The notes below the pieces were generated by a model. The model was not told the origin of the DNA. It saw only the letters and a program-made list of their open reading frames with translations, and did no database searches. From the NCBI GenBank assembly GCA_001464385.1, contig LNFB01000318.1, positions 45,127 to 109,126 of the forward strand: a DNA stretch of 64,000 nucleotides, given 5' to 3'. Source of the stretch: Deltaproteobacteria bacterium Ga0077550. GTDB lineage: Bacteria > Myxococcota_A > Polyangia > Nannocystales > Nannocystaceae. The translations under genes were made by a program, and so were the position numbers. Below, in pieces: positions 42,918 through 51,892 of this stretch (position 1 is its first letter; every line of letters begins with the position of its first letter).

Positions 42918-43880
42918 TCACGGGACCATCGCCTTGGCGCGCTGCTCGAACTCGTCCTGGCTGATGCGCCCCTCCGCGAGCTCGAGCTCGAGGGCGGCGA
43001 GCGCCTCGGCGTGGGCGGCCTTCGCCTGCTCGATGACGGCCGTGTCGCCCGCGAAGGCCTCCTTGCCCTCGGCCTTCGCGGCCTTGAAGCGCGCCGCGAG
43101 CTCCTTCGCATCGAGGCCGCGCCCCTCGAGGAAGTACGCGTTCATCACCCGCCCGACGGCGTACGACGACGCGTACGCCGACGCGGCCCCGAAGGCGCTG
43201 CCCCACCCGGGGAAGACCTTCAGCAGGTTCGACAGCGCGATGCGGGCGCCGGTGCCGACGCCGAACCCCGCGAGCACGCCCTTGGCCTGGGCGGTGTCCA
43301 TCTGCTGGCCCCACATCGCACCGATGTCGCGCGCGAGCCCGACCTGCAGGCCCGCGATGATGAGGTCGGTCGCGATCGACAGGCCCGGGAACGGGAAGGC
43401 GCCGAGCAGCGCCGACACGATCGCGCACTTGCGGGTCTCGGCGGTGATCTGGATCTCGCGCGCCATCGCGTCGAGCGTCGGCGTGGCGCCCGAGCTGCCG
43501 TACTCGCGGCCCATCTGGTGGCGCGGCAGGAAGAGCCGGGCGAGGTGCGCGTCCTGGGTCTCGTCGATGCCGAGCTTGGTGCGGATCTCGAGCAGCAGGC
43601 CGCGCTCGGGCGGCGAGCAATCGCCGTCGGCGCAGGCGAGCGCGTACACGGCCGAGTACGCGTTGTCGCGGGCCTCTTCGCTGACGAGCTGCGCGAGCAC
43701 CGACGACACGTCGGTGGGCTCGTCGAACAGCCACTGCAGGGTGATCCCCTCGGGCAGCTCGATCTCGCCGAAGCTCGCCTCGAGCATCGCCCGCTCGCGT
43801 TCATGGAGCACACCATCGGCCTTGGCCATGCACACCAGCAGGCGCAGACTTGCGATGGATTCTTCGCGCGACAGGGACAT
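42918..43880 (-). CDS. TerB-like / DUF697-like / SHOCT-like membrane-associated protein
   Basis: The protein has 320 residues. Residues about 1-135 form a TerB-like helical domain (SIASLRLLVCMAKADGVLHERERAMLEA and YALACADGDCSPPERGLLLEIRTKLGI). Residues about 140-265 match DUF697/YcjF-type membrane segments (ALLGAFPFPGLSIATDLIIAGLQVGLARDIGAMWG; GVGTGARIALSNLLKVFPGWGSAFGAASAYASSYAVGRVMNAYFLEG). The last 25 residues resemble a SHOCT helix (LELAEGRISQDEFEQRAKAM). TerB proteins belong to Ter-type stress response networks. DUF697 is usually found with GTPases or stress-response proteins. Exact function is unknown. Confidence 0.75.
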   Translation of the reverse strand: MSLSREESIASLRLLVCMAKADGVLHERERAMLEASFGEIELPEGITLQWLFDEPTDVSSVLAQLVSEEARDNAYSAVYALACADGDCSPPERGLLLEIRTKLGIDETQDAHLARLFLPRHQMGREYGSSGATPTLDAMAREIQITAETRKCAIVSALLGAFPFPGLSIATDLIIAGLQVGLARDIGAMWGQQMDTAQAKGVLAGFGVGTGARIALSNLLKVFPGWGSAFGAASAYASSYAVGRVMNAYFLEGRGLDAKELAARFKAAKAEGKEAFAGDTAVIEQAKAAHAEALAALELELAEGRISQDEFEQRAKAMVP

Positions 43881-44018
43881 CTTGGACTCCGCGCGAGCCG
43901 CATCGGGGCGCGCGCGGGCGGAGCATATCAGCCGCGCGCATCGAGGGCTGATGCAAACACGACGCCGCGCGCCGTCGCTGCGCGGGCGACCTGCGGACCG
44001 GTTTGCCGGGGCCGTCCG

Positions 44019-44048
44019 TTGACAAGGCGATCGGCCGCGCCGTAGCGT
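44019..44048 (+). promoter_or_regulatory. Putative sigma70-type promoter of the coiled membrane-protein gene
   Basis: TTGACA (44019-44024) and TAGCGT (44043-44048) are 18 bp apart. Transcription would start near 44055, about 33 nt before the GTG at 44088. I see nothing else in the 207-bp spacer between the two divergent genes. Confidence 0.5.
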
Positions 44049-44087
44049 CGGCTACGGCGGGTCGCACACCGCCCCGGAGCCAAGAAC

Positions 44088-44888
44088 GTGGAATCTCTCC
44101 AATCCTTCGACATGGATCTCGTGGTCACGTTCACGGCGGTGTTCGTCGCCGGGCTCGCCGCGGTGCTCGGCATCTGGATGGAGCGCGATCAGAAGAAGCC
44201 GCCGCGCTACGCGTGGGCCCTGTCGGCGCTGATCCTGCTCGCGACCTTCGTCAGCTTGATGCAGTCGTTCTTCGACAAGGCCGAGCAGGACAAGATCAAG
44301 GACGACATGGCGCGCCTGCTGACGACGATGGATCGGCTGGCGAGCGAGTCGGACGATCCTGCGCTGGCCGAGCTGGTGAAGAACGAGCTCAACGCGCAGA
44401 GCCGCAACGATCCCGACGTCGTCGCCCGCGTGGCGCAGCGCGTCAGTGACGAGGGCCGCGACGCGAGCGAGGTCCTCGGACGTCACCTCGACGCGGCGGA
44501 GGTCGAGAAGGTCACGCGCAAGGGCACGATCAAGGCCAAGGCGACGGAGAAGGTGGCCGAGGCCCCGAAGACCGACGAGGCGCCCAAGCGGGCGGCGCGG
44601 GCGACCGCCGATCGCGAGGACGCGAAGGAGACGACCGCTGCGCCGGCGCGACCGACCGCGGAGCGGGCGGTGCCGGAGCGCGCGGCTCCGGTGGTGCCGG
44701 TGCCGACGCCGACGCCGGGGACGCCGGTCGAGACCGCCGGGGCACCCACGCCGGGGCGCGCCGTGCCGGCGCGGGCGGACGCGAAGGCGGAGCCGGCGAC
44801 GGTGGAGCCGGCGAAGCCGGGGGTGAAGCCGGTGGGGCGTAAGCCGGTGGCGAAGAAGCCGGCGGCGAAGAAGCCTCGCGGGCGGTAG
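44088..44888 (+). CDS. Membrane protein with long Ala/Pro/Lys-rich tail
   Basis: The protein has 266 residues from a GTG at 44088. Two hydrophobic helices (about 11-28 and 43-60) are separated by a short basic turn (MERDQKKPPRY). A coiled-coil-like segment (about 65-140) follows, then a tail of 120 residues rich in Ala, Pro, Lys, Glu, Arg and Val, probably disordered and highly charged. No family is recognised. The tail could reach nucleic acid, another membrane or a partner. It is preceded by a fair promoter and followed by a hexanucleotide repeat and a strong hairpin. Confidence 0.75.
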   Translation: MESLQSFDMDLVVTFTAVFVAGLAAVLGIWMERDQKKPPRYAWALSALILLATFVSLMQSFFDKAEQDKIKDDMARLLTTMDRLASESDDPALAELVKNELNAQSRNDPDVVARVAQRVSDEGRDASEVLGRHLDAAEVEKVTRKGTIKAKATEKVAEAPKTDEAPKRAARATADREDAKETTAAPARPTAERAVPERAAPVVPVPTPTPGTPVETAGAPTPGRAVPARADAKAEPATVEPAKPGVKPVGRKPVAKKPAAKKPRGR

Positions 44889-44910
44889 TCGGGGGGCGGG
44901 CTTCGGGCTT

Positions 44911-44943
44911 CGGGCACGGGCACGGGCACGGGCACGGGCACGG
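44911..44943. repeat. Hexanucleotide tandem repeat (CGGGCA)5
   Basis: Five exact CGGGCA units plus CGG lie between a gene end and a hairpin, in non-coding sequence. Confidence 0.9.
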
Positions 44944-44978
44944 AGCCGCGAGGAACGCTTTGCGTTCAACTCGCGGCT
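44944..44978. terminator. Strong hairpin between convergent genes
   Basis: AGCCGCGAG (44944-44952) pairs with CTCGCGGCT (44970-44978); the inside pairs GAACGC with GCGTTC around TTT, with two unpaired A. It covers the end of the PP2C gene (stop 44977-44979). It probably ends transcripts from one or both sides. Confidence 0.65.
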
Positions 44979-45750
44979 AGAAGCAACACTCCACCACCAT
45001 CGCCGTGATGTTGTCCGTCCCGCCGGCTGCGTTCGCGCGGTCGATGAGCTCGGAGACCGCCTTCTCGAGGTCCTCGTGGCGGCGCGTGATGTGGTGGATC
45101 TCGTCGTCGGTCAACATCCCCGACAGTCCATCCGAGCACAGCACGAAGCGATCGCCGTCCTGCAGATCGACGCGCGAGATGTCGACGACGACGTTGTCAC
45201 GCATGCCGAGCGCGCGCGTGATCACGTTCTTGTGGGGGAAGTTGCGCGCCTCCTCCTCCGTCATGTCGGGGCGCGCTTCCTTGTAGTCCTCGAGCAGCGA
45301 GTGATCGCGCGTGAGCTGGCTGATCGAGCCGTTGCGCAGGCGGTAGCACCGAGAGTCACCGACGTGCGCGACGAAGGCTTGGTCCCCCTTCACGATGAAG
45401 GCGACGATCGTCGTCCCCATCCCACGAAGATGCGGGTTCTTCCCCGCAGACTCGTGGATGCGCTGGTTCGCGAGTCGGATCGACGCGACCATGCGGTTCT
45501 CTGCATAGGACAAAGAAGCGTCGTAGCGGTAGGGCCACGTCGCGTCTTGATCTTTGCTGTGGCGATAGAACTCGCCCATCACCTCGGCTGCGAGCTTGCT
45601 CGCGACCTCGCCTGATGCATGACCGCCCATCCCGTCGGCGACCAAGAACAGCTGCTCGTCCTCGATCAACGCGAAGTAGTCCTCGTTGTGAGTCCTCTTC
45701 ATGCCGACGTCGGTCTTGGCCGCGTATCGGATTCGCACCGTGCATGGCAT
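44977..45750 (-). CDS. PP2C-type Ser/Thr protein phosphatase (Stp1/PrpC-like)
   Basis: The ATG at 45750 gives 257 residues. The PP2C motifs are in order: RTHNEDYF (about 19-26), VADGMGGHASG with metal ligand Asp39, GMGTTIVAFIV, HVGDSRCYRLRNG, RDHSLLED, FVLCSDGLSGML, and GGTDNITAMVV near the C-terminus. It is a stand-alone cytoplasmic phosphatase that should reverse Ser/Thr phosphorylation. Two large Ser/Thr kinases lie elsewhere in the window, not next to it. It is divergent from cinA-recA. Confidence 0.93.
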   Translation of the reverse strand: MPCTVRIRYAAKTDVGMKRTHNEDYFALIEDEQLFLVADGMGGHASGEVASKLAAEVMGEFYRHSKDQDATWPYRYDASLSYAENRMVASIRLANQRIHESAGKNPHLRGMGTTIVAFIVKGDQAFVAHVGDSRCYRLRNGSISQLTRDHSLLEDYKEARPDMTEEEARNFPHKNVITRALGMRDNVVVDISRVDLQDGDRFVLCSDGLSGMLTDDEIHHITRRHEDLEKAVSELIDRANAAGGTDNITAMVVECCF

Positions 45751-45798
45751 CGTAGCCGAGTGCGAGTCGCCGCTCCAAGCGCCGATGTCGGCGATTTC

Positions 45799-45859
45799 GA
45801 ACCAACGACGAATTTGGTTCCGGGCCGGCCGCCCGCTTCGTACTTGACATTTGCTCAGT
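45799..45859 (+). promoter_or_regulatory. cinA-recA upstream region with inverted repeat, TTGACA and LexA-box-like sequence
   Basis: GAACCAA (45799-45805) and TTGGTTC (45814-45820) form an inverted repeat. At 45843-45859 the sequence CTTGACATTTGCTCAGT fits 13 of 17 positions of the Myxococcus xanthus LexA box CTRHAMRYBYGTTCAGS (recalled from the literature). It includes TTGACA (45844-45849) as a possible -35; no convincing -10 is seen. Confidence 0.4.
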
Positions 45860-45889
45860 ACAGGGCGAAAACCGGGGCAAGGCCCTAGC

Positions 45890-47221
45890 GTGACGCCGTC
45901 TGCGAGTCCCCCACCCATCGCCGAAGTCCTCAGCATCGGGGACGAGCTGCTCGCAGGCGACACGATCAACACCAACGCGGCGTTCCTGGGGGCGCGCGCA
46001 CGCGCGGTGGGCATCGAGGTCCGCAGCGTCGTGGTGCTGCGAGATCGCCTCGACGAGATCGTGGCCGCGACGCGGGCCGCGGTCGCGCGCAGCGCCGTGG
46101 TCCTCGTCAGCGGCGGCCTCGGCCCCACGACCGACGACCTCACGACCGAGGCGATCGCCCGGGCCGCCGGCTGCGCGCTCGTCCGCGACGCCGCGGCCGT
46201 GGCGCGCCTGACGGACAAGTTCCAGCGCTTCGGGCGGCCGATGCCCGAGGCCAACCTCAAGCAGGCCGACCGCCCCGATCTCGGCGAGTGGCTCCCGAAC
46301 CCGATCGGCAGCGCCGAGGGCGTCGTCGTCGAGATCGATGGCGCGCTCGTGTTCGTGATGCCCGGTGTGCCGCGCGAGATGAAGATGATGATGCTCGAGC
46401 AGGTCGAGCCGCGCCTGCGGGCGCGCCACGGCCTGCAGCCGCTGCGACGACGGATGTACCGCACGCTCGGCATGGGCGAGTCGGCCCTGGCCGAGCGGCT
46501 CGAGCCCGTCATCGCCCGCGCCCGCACGCGCTCGCCCGGGCTCGCCGCGGTGTTCCTGCACTACCGCGCCTCGACGCCCGAGGTGTTCGTCGTGCTCGAG
46601 GCGCTCCACGACGCGGCGGGCAACGCAGCGACCGCCGAGGAGCTCGCCGGTCTCGACGCCGAGCTCGCCGAGGCGCTCGCGCCCGCGCTCTACGGCATCG
46701 GCGAGGCCGACCTCGCCACGCGCATCGTCGCCGCGGCGACGCGCGCCGGTCGTCGCATCGCCTTCGCCGAGTCGTGCACCGCGGGCCTCGCCTCGGCGCT
46801 GCTCTCCTCGGTCCCCGGCGCGTCGCTGTGCCTCGACGGCGGCGTCGTCGCCTACGACAACCGCATCAAGACGGCGCTGCTCGGGGTCGACCCGGCCCTG
46901 ATCGCCGAGCACGGCGCGGTGTCCGAGCCGGTCGCGCGCGCGATGGCCGAGGGCGGCCGGCGATCGCTCGGGAGCGATCTCTGCGTCGCCATCACCGGCA
47001 TCGCCGGCCCCGGCGGCGGAACCCCCGAGAAACCGGTCGGAGTCGTGCATTTCGCGATCTCCGACGGCGCCACGACCTCGCATCTGCGCCTGCAGCTGCG
47101 CGGCGACCGTGGCACGCTGCAGCGCTCCGCCGCGCTGTGGGCCCACAAGCTCCTGTGGGATCGCCTGCACGCCGCTGGTCTCGCCGGCCTCGAGTCCCTC
47201 GAGCCCGTCGTCACCGAATGA
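45890..47221 (+). CDS. cinA: CinA-family protein (competence/damage-inducible protein, nicotinamide-nucleotide amidase domain)
   Basis: The preferred GTG at 45890 gives 443 residues starting VTPSASPPPIAEVLSIGDELL; a TTG 39 nt upstream is less likely because it lies inside the probable promoter. The N-terminal domain (about 10-180) is the molybdopterin-binding-like COG1058 fold (SIGDELLAGDTINTN, SGGLGPTTDDLTTEAI). The C-terminal domain (about 275-440) is the CinA amidase (AESCTAGLASALLSSVPGAS, VAITGIAGPGGGTPEKPVGVV). It deamidates NMN in the pyridine-nucleotide salvage of several bacteria. The recA gene follows after 40 nt, an order found in several other bacteria. Confidence 0.92.
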   Translation: MTPSASPPPIAEVLSIGDELLAGDTINTNAAFLGARARAVGIEVRSVVVLRDRLDEIVAATRAAVARSAVVLVSGGLGPTTDDLTTEAIARAAGCALVRDAAAVARLTDKFQRFGRPMPEANLKQADRPDLGEWLPNPIGSAEGVVVEIDGALVFVMPGVPREMKMMMLEQVEPRLRARHGLQPLRRRMYRTLGMGESALAERLEPVIARARTRSPGLAAVFLHYRASTPEVFVVLEALHDAAGNAATAEELAGLDAELAEALAPALYGIGEADLATRIVAAATRAGRRIAFAESCTAGLASALLSSVPGASLCLDGGVVAYDNRIKTALLGVDPALIAEHGAVSEPVARAMAEGGRRSLGSDLCVAITGIAGPGGGTPEKPVGVVHFAISDGATTSHLRLQLRGDRGTLQRSAALWAHKLLWDRLHAAGLAGLESLEPVVTE

Positions 47222-47261
47222 GCCCCTCCGCCCCAACCCCTGCCGTCCCCGAGGTCCCGCC

Positions 47262-48467
<1,206 letters not shown>

Positions 48468-48480
48468 TCGCGACTCGGGC

Positions 48481-48501
48481 CGGGCACCTGCGAGGTGCCC
48501 G
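48481..48501. terminator. Hairpin between convergent recA and radA
   Basis: CGGGCACCT (48481-48489) and AGGTGCCCG (48493-48501) form a 9-bp stem with GCG loop, in the 46-bp gap between the two convergent genes. No T-run is seen. Confidence 0.6.
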
Positions 48502-48513
48502 CGCCGCTGTGCA

Positions 48514-49893
48514 TCAGAACGCCGCCGCGAGGGCCTGCGCGACCGTACGGACGCGGTGCAGCGTGAGGCCGGGCTTGCGGCTGGCACCGGTGCGCGCGAC
48601 CTCGGTGCCGTCCGACACGATCGCCGCGGTGAAGCCGAGCCGCTGCGCCTCGGCGAGCCGCAGATCGGTGCGCGGGGCCTGCCGCACCTCGCCGGCGAGG
48701 CCGACCTCGCCGAGCGCGATGAGCCCCGCGGGCAACGGCCGGCGCAGGTGACTCGACGCCACCGCCAGCAGCACCGCGAGATCTGCCGCGGGCTCGAACA
48801 AACGCATCCCGCCCGCGACGTTCACGAACACGTCGTGGTCGAGCACGTGGAGCTCGGCGTGGCGATCGAGCACCGCGAGCAGCATCGCGAGCCGGGCCGG
48901 ATCGACGCCGACGCAGTTGCGCCGGGCCGGGCCGTACGCCTGCGCGAGCAGGGCCTGCACCTCGAGCAGCAGCGGGCGCGATCCCTCGAGGCTCGCGGTG
49001 ATGCACGATCCGGCCGCGTCCGCGGGTCGCTCGGCGAGGAACGCCGCCGACGGGTTCGCGATCTCCCGCAGCCCGACCGACGTCATCTCGAAGACCCCGA
49101 GCTCGAGCGTCGAGCCGAAGCGGTTCTTGCTCGCCCGCAGCAACCGCAGCGCCCGCTCCTCGTCGCCTTCGAACGACAGCACGGCGTCGACGAGGTGCTC
49201 GAGCACGCGCGGCCCGGCGAGCTGCCCGTCCTTGGTGACGTGGCCGACGAGCACCACCGGCACCCCGTGCAACTTGGCGAAGCTGACCAGCTGCGCGGCG
49301 CAGGCCCGGATCTGCCCGACGTTGCCGGGCAGCCCCTCGGTGCTGTCGGTGTACACGGTCTGGATCGAGTCGATGATCACGGCCGCGAGCTCGCCGGCCA
49401 CCGCGAGATCGCGTGCGGCATCGAGGGCGCGATCGCAGCGGGTCTCGGCGAGCAGCAGGAGGCGATCGTGGGCGGCCTCGAGCCGCTGCGCCCGCGAGCC
49501 GACCTGGGCCACGGATTCCTCGCCGCTCACGTAGAGCACGGCGCCGTGCGTGCGCGCGAGGCTGGCCCCGACCTGCAGCAGCAGCGTCGACTTGCCGATG
49601 CCGGGCGGCCCACCGACCAACACCACGCTGCCGGGCACGAGCCCGCCCCCGAGCACGCGATCGATCTCGCCGATGCCGCAGGCGACGCGCGGGGCCTCCT
49701 CGGTGGCCGCAGTCGACGTCGCGGGCACCGGCGCCGTGCCGGACGCGGTGAGCACCACGCGATCGGTCGGCGTGGGTCGCTCGTCGCGCTGCTCGATCGA
49801 GTTCCACGCGCCGCACTGCGAGCACTTGCCGTACCAACCACCGGTCGTGGCCCCGCACTCGCTGCAAACCCAACGCGCCGTCGACTTCGCCAT
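48514..49893 (-). CDS. radA: DNA repair protein RadA/Sms
   Basis: The protein has 459 residues. An N-terminal zinc finger has CSEC and CSQC pairs (Cys10, Cys13, Cys24, Cys27). The RecA-like ATPase has Walker A GPPGIGKST (95-103), the RadA-specific KNRFG motif (256-260), and the Lon-protease-like C-terminal domain (about 340-445) ending near VRTVAQALAAAF. It is a helicase-like factor that extends D-loops in recombination. It ends convergent with recA. It is the last gene of a minus-strand series that begins at the aminotransferase. Confidence 0.96.
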   Translation of the reverse strand: MAKSTARWVCSECGATTGGWYGKCSQCGAWNSIEQRDERPTPTDRVVLTASGTAPVPATSTAATEEAPRVACGIGEIDRVLGGGLVPGSVVLVGGPPGIGKSTLLLQVGASLARTHGAVLYVSGEESVAQVGSRAQRLEAAHDRLLLLAETRCDRALDAARDLAVAGELAAVIIDSIQTVYTDSTEGLPGNVGQIRACAAQLVSFAKLHGVPVVLVGHVTKDGQLAGPRVLEHLVDAVLSFEGDEERALRLLRASKNRFGSTLELGVFEMTSVGLREIANPSAAFLAERPADAAGSCITASLEGSRPLLLEVQALLAQAYGPARRNCVGVDPARLAMLLAVLDRHAELHVLDHDVFVNVAGGMRLFEPAADLAVLLAVASSHLRRPLPAGLIALGEVGLAGEVRQAPRTDLRLAEAQRLGFTAAIVSDGTEVARTGASRKPGLTLHRVRTVAQALAAAF

Positions 49894-49976
49894 GGGCGAA
49901 CACTAGCGCGCCGATCGACGTCGTGCGAGACGGACCGCGCGGACACGTCGCCCGCGGACGCGCACCAAGGGCGCGA

Positions 49977-50762
49977 TCACGACTGCGGCGCGACGGCGCC
50001 GCAGAGCGGCCCCGGCGCGGCCACGACGGACATCGCCGACTCGGACGCGGCGCGGTCGGGACAGGGCAGCGTCGCGAACGCGGGAATCCACGACTCCACG
50101 CGGGCGACGAAGCGCTGCGTCCGCTCCGGCAGCGGCTCACCGGCATCGATCCTCCGCTGCACCGCGACGTGCCCGAGCCCATAGCCCGCCAGCGCGAGCG
50201 CCAGATCGCCCTCGAAGATCTTCAGCAGCCGCGACACCAGCAGCGCCCCTGCCTCGACGTTGAACGCCGCGTCGTAGGGTCGGTTGGCCCGACCCAGGCG
50301 CTTCGCGAGCCCCTTGGACGTGGTCGGCATCAGCTGCATGAGCCCCGCCGCGCCACCAGGGCCGCGCGCCGCGACGTGGAACCGACTCTCGTGCCAGATG
50401 ATCGCGTTCAGCACCCGGGGATCGACGCCGTGGCGCTGCGCAGCCCCGTGGACCAACGCCTGCACCGCGAGGATGCGCGGCAGATCCTCCGCGGCCCACG
50501 GGACCTCGACCGCCGCGGGCGGGGCCACGGGCTCGACCACGACCACCGGCCGCTCGGGCGGCGCCTCGATCTCGATCGACGGCGCTGCGGTCGGCGGAGT
50601 CACCGGCGGGGCGGGGCGACATCCCACCGACAACGAGATCCACAGCGTTGGCGAGGCCCAGCGACGCACGAGCGCGCCGAACGTACCCCGAGGGCGTCGC
50701 CGTCGCCAACCGCTGTCCCGCGACCGCCGCTTTGCACGGACGACGCCAACCGCCGTGCGCAC
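49977..50762 (-). CDS. Lytic transglycosylase (SLT-domain) lipoprotein
   Basis: The frame gives 261 residues from a GTG or later start; the first 31 residues are Arg-rich and may not be translated, since a GTG at about 50669 would place a signal (lipobox LSVGC) near the N-terminus. The SLT domain (about 95-225) has catalytic Glu125 in WHESRFHVAARG and GGAAGLMQLMPTT, then NVEAGALLVSRLLKIFEGDLALALAGYGLG. It cleaves peptidoglycan glycan strands. It lies between an unknown gene and radA. Confidence 0.85.
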   Translation of the reverse strand: MRTAVGVVRAKRRSRDSGWRRRRPRGTFGALVRRWASPTLWISLSVGCRPAPPVTPPTAAPSIEIEAPPERPVVVVEPVAPPAAVEVPWAAEDLPRILAVQALVHGAAQRHGVDPRVLNAIIWHESRFHVAARGPGGAAGLMQLMPTTSKGLAKRLGRANRPYDAAFNVEAGALLVSRLLKIFEGDLALALAGYGLGHVAVQRRIDAGEPLPERTQRFVARVESWIPAFATLPCPDRAASESAMSVVAAPGPLCGAVAPQS

Positions 50763-50799
50763 GGAGACTCCGTCGCGATCTCGCGGAGTCCCGCCGCGA

Positions 50800-51870
50800 T
50801 CACCACGACAGCGGATAGATCAAGTTCTTCGTCCCCGCCGCCGCGCACAACCCCTCGACCACGGGTCGCACGGCGTCGGTGACCACGAACTTGCGATCCT
50901 TGTAGACCTTGAACGGATGGCGATCGCGCAGCACGCCGTAGCGCGCGCGCTCCTTCTCGCCGAGCTGCGCGTTCAGAAGCGGCGAGAGCGGATCGTTACT
51001 GATCTCGTCGCGCACATCGATCGCCGCCGTGTCGCTGGCGAACATCACGACGAACTGCGGCGGCAACGACACGGCCTGCGGCAGGAACTCGGACCACGCC
51101 CGCGCGAGCGCACCGCCGCCGGGCTCGGCCACCCGATGCAGCGCGCCGTCGGTGGGGATCGCCCACAGCGCAGGCCCGATGATCCCTCGCTGCACCCGCT
51201 CGACGGTGACGCCCTCGAGCTCGTGCAGGCGCACGAAGAGCGTCTCGGCGTCGTACGTCGCGAAGCGATACACGGTGCCGCGCAGGGCCTCGGTGCCCTC
51301 GGCGACTTCGCCAGCCGCGTCGAGCTGCACGAGCTTGGCCGCCCACACGCTCGAGCGCTGCCACAGATCGATCACGACTCGCACGTAGCAACCATCGGCG
51401 AGCAGCTTGGTGAGCTCGACCTTGAAGCTCGCCCGCGACTGCTCGGGCTCGTGGCGGCGCAGCAGCACGCGGTGGCGATCGATCGGCGCCAACTCGAGCC
51501 CGCGGAGCATCTCGAAGTACCGCCGCTTGCGACCCATGCGGTCGAAGATCTCCGCCTCGCCACGCCGCGCGTCGAGCTCGGCCTGGCTGTCGAGCCGGAC
51601 CAGCGCGTCGGCACCGACGTCGCGATCCGAGAGCACCCGCGTCAGGCTCGCGAGGTTGGGCAGGCCCGATCGCGCGTCGACATAGATCTCGTCGTACAGG
51701 CCGAGGTGGCTCTGGGCGTCGAGTGCCTGGAGCGAGCCGTCGAGGGGCTTGCGCTCGGGGAACGACTTGTTGATGCGCCCCGCGACGAGGGCCGCACGCA
51801 GCGCCGCGAGGTACGGCGTGACGACCGGCTCCCGCAGCGCCTGGGTGTGCAGTGCGACCAGCTCGCTCAT
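50800..51870 (-). CDS. Protein of unknown function next to a TelA-like protein
   Basis: The protein has 356 residues and starts 22 nt after the TelA-like stop, so it is likely in the same operon. It is mixed alpha/beta, with no signal peptide or membrane helix evident. Visible segments include YDEIYVDARSGLPNL, a run with RRYFEMLRGLELAPIDRHRVLLRRHEPEQSR, and a C-terminal FVVMFASDTAAIDV and KNLIYPLSW. I do not recognise the family. Its position suggests work with the TelA-like and TerB-like proteins. Confidence 0.7.
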   Translation of the reverse strand: MSELVALHTQALREPVVTPYLAALRAALVAGRINKSFPERKPLDGSLQALDAQSHLGLYDEIYVDARSGLPNLASLTRVLSDRDVGADALVRLDSQAELDARRGEAEIFDRMGRKRRYFEMLRGLELAPIDRHRVLLRRHEPEQSRASFKVELTKLLADGCYVRVVIDLWQRSSVWAAKLVQLDAAGEVAEGTEALRGTVYRFATYDAETLFVRLHELEGVTVERVQRGIIGPALWAIPTDGALHRVAEPGGGALARAWSEFLPQAVSLPPQFVVMFASDTAAIDVRDEISNDPLSPLLNAQLGEKERARYGVLRDRHPFKVYKDRKFVVTDAVRPVVEGLCAAAGTKNLIYPLSW

Positions 51871-51892
51871 CGGCGGCCCTGCCCGGCCGAGC

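Noticed and set aside
45851..45889. Longer cinA start at the TTG at 45851
   Set aside because: It lies inside the TTGACA/LexA-box-like region, and the extra residues do not resemble the CinA N-terminus.
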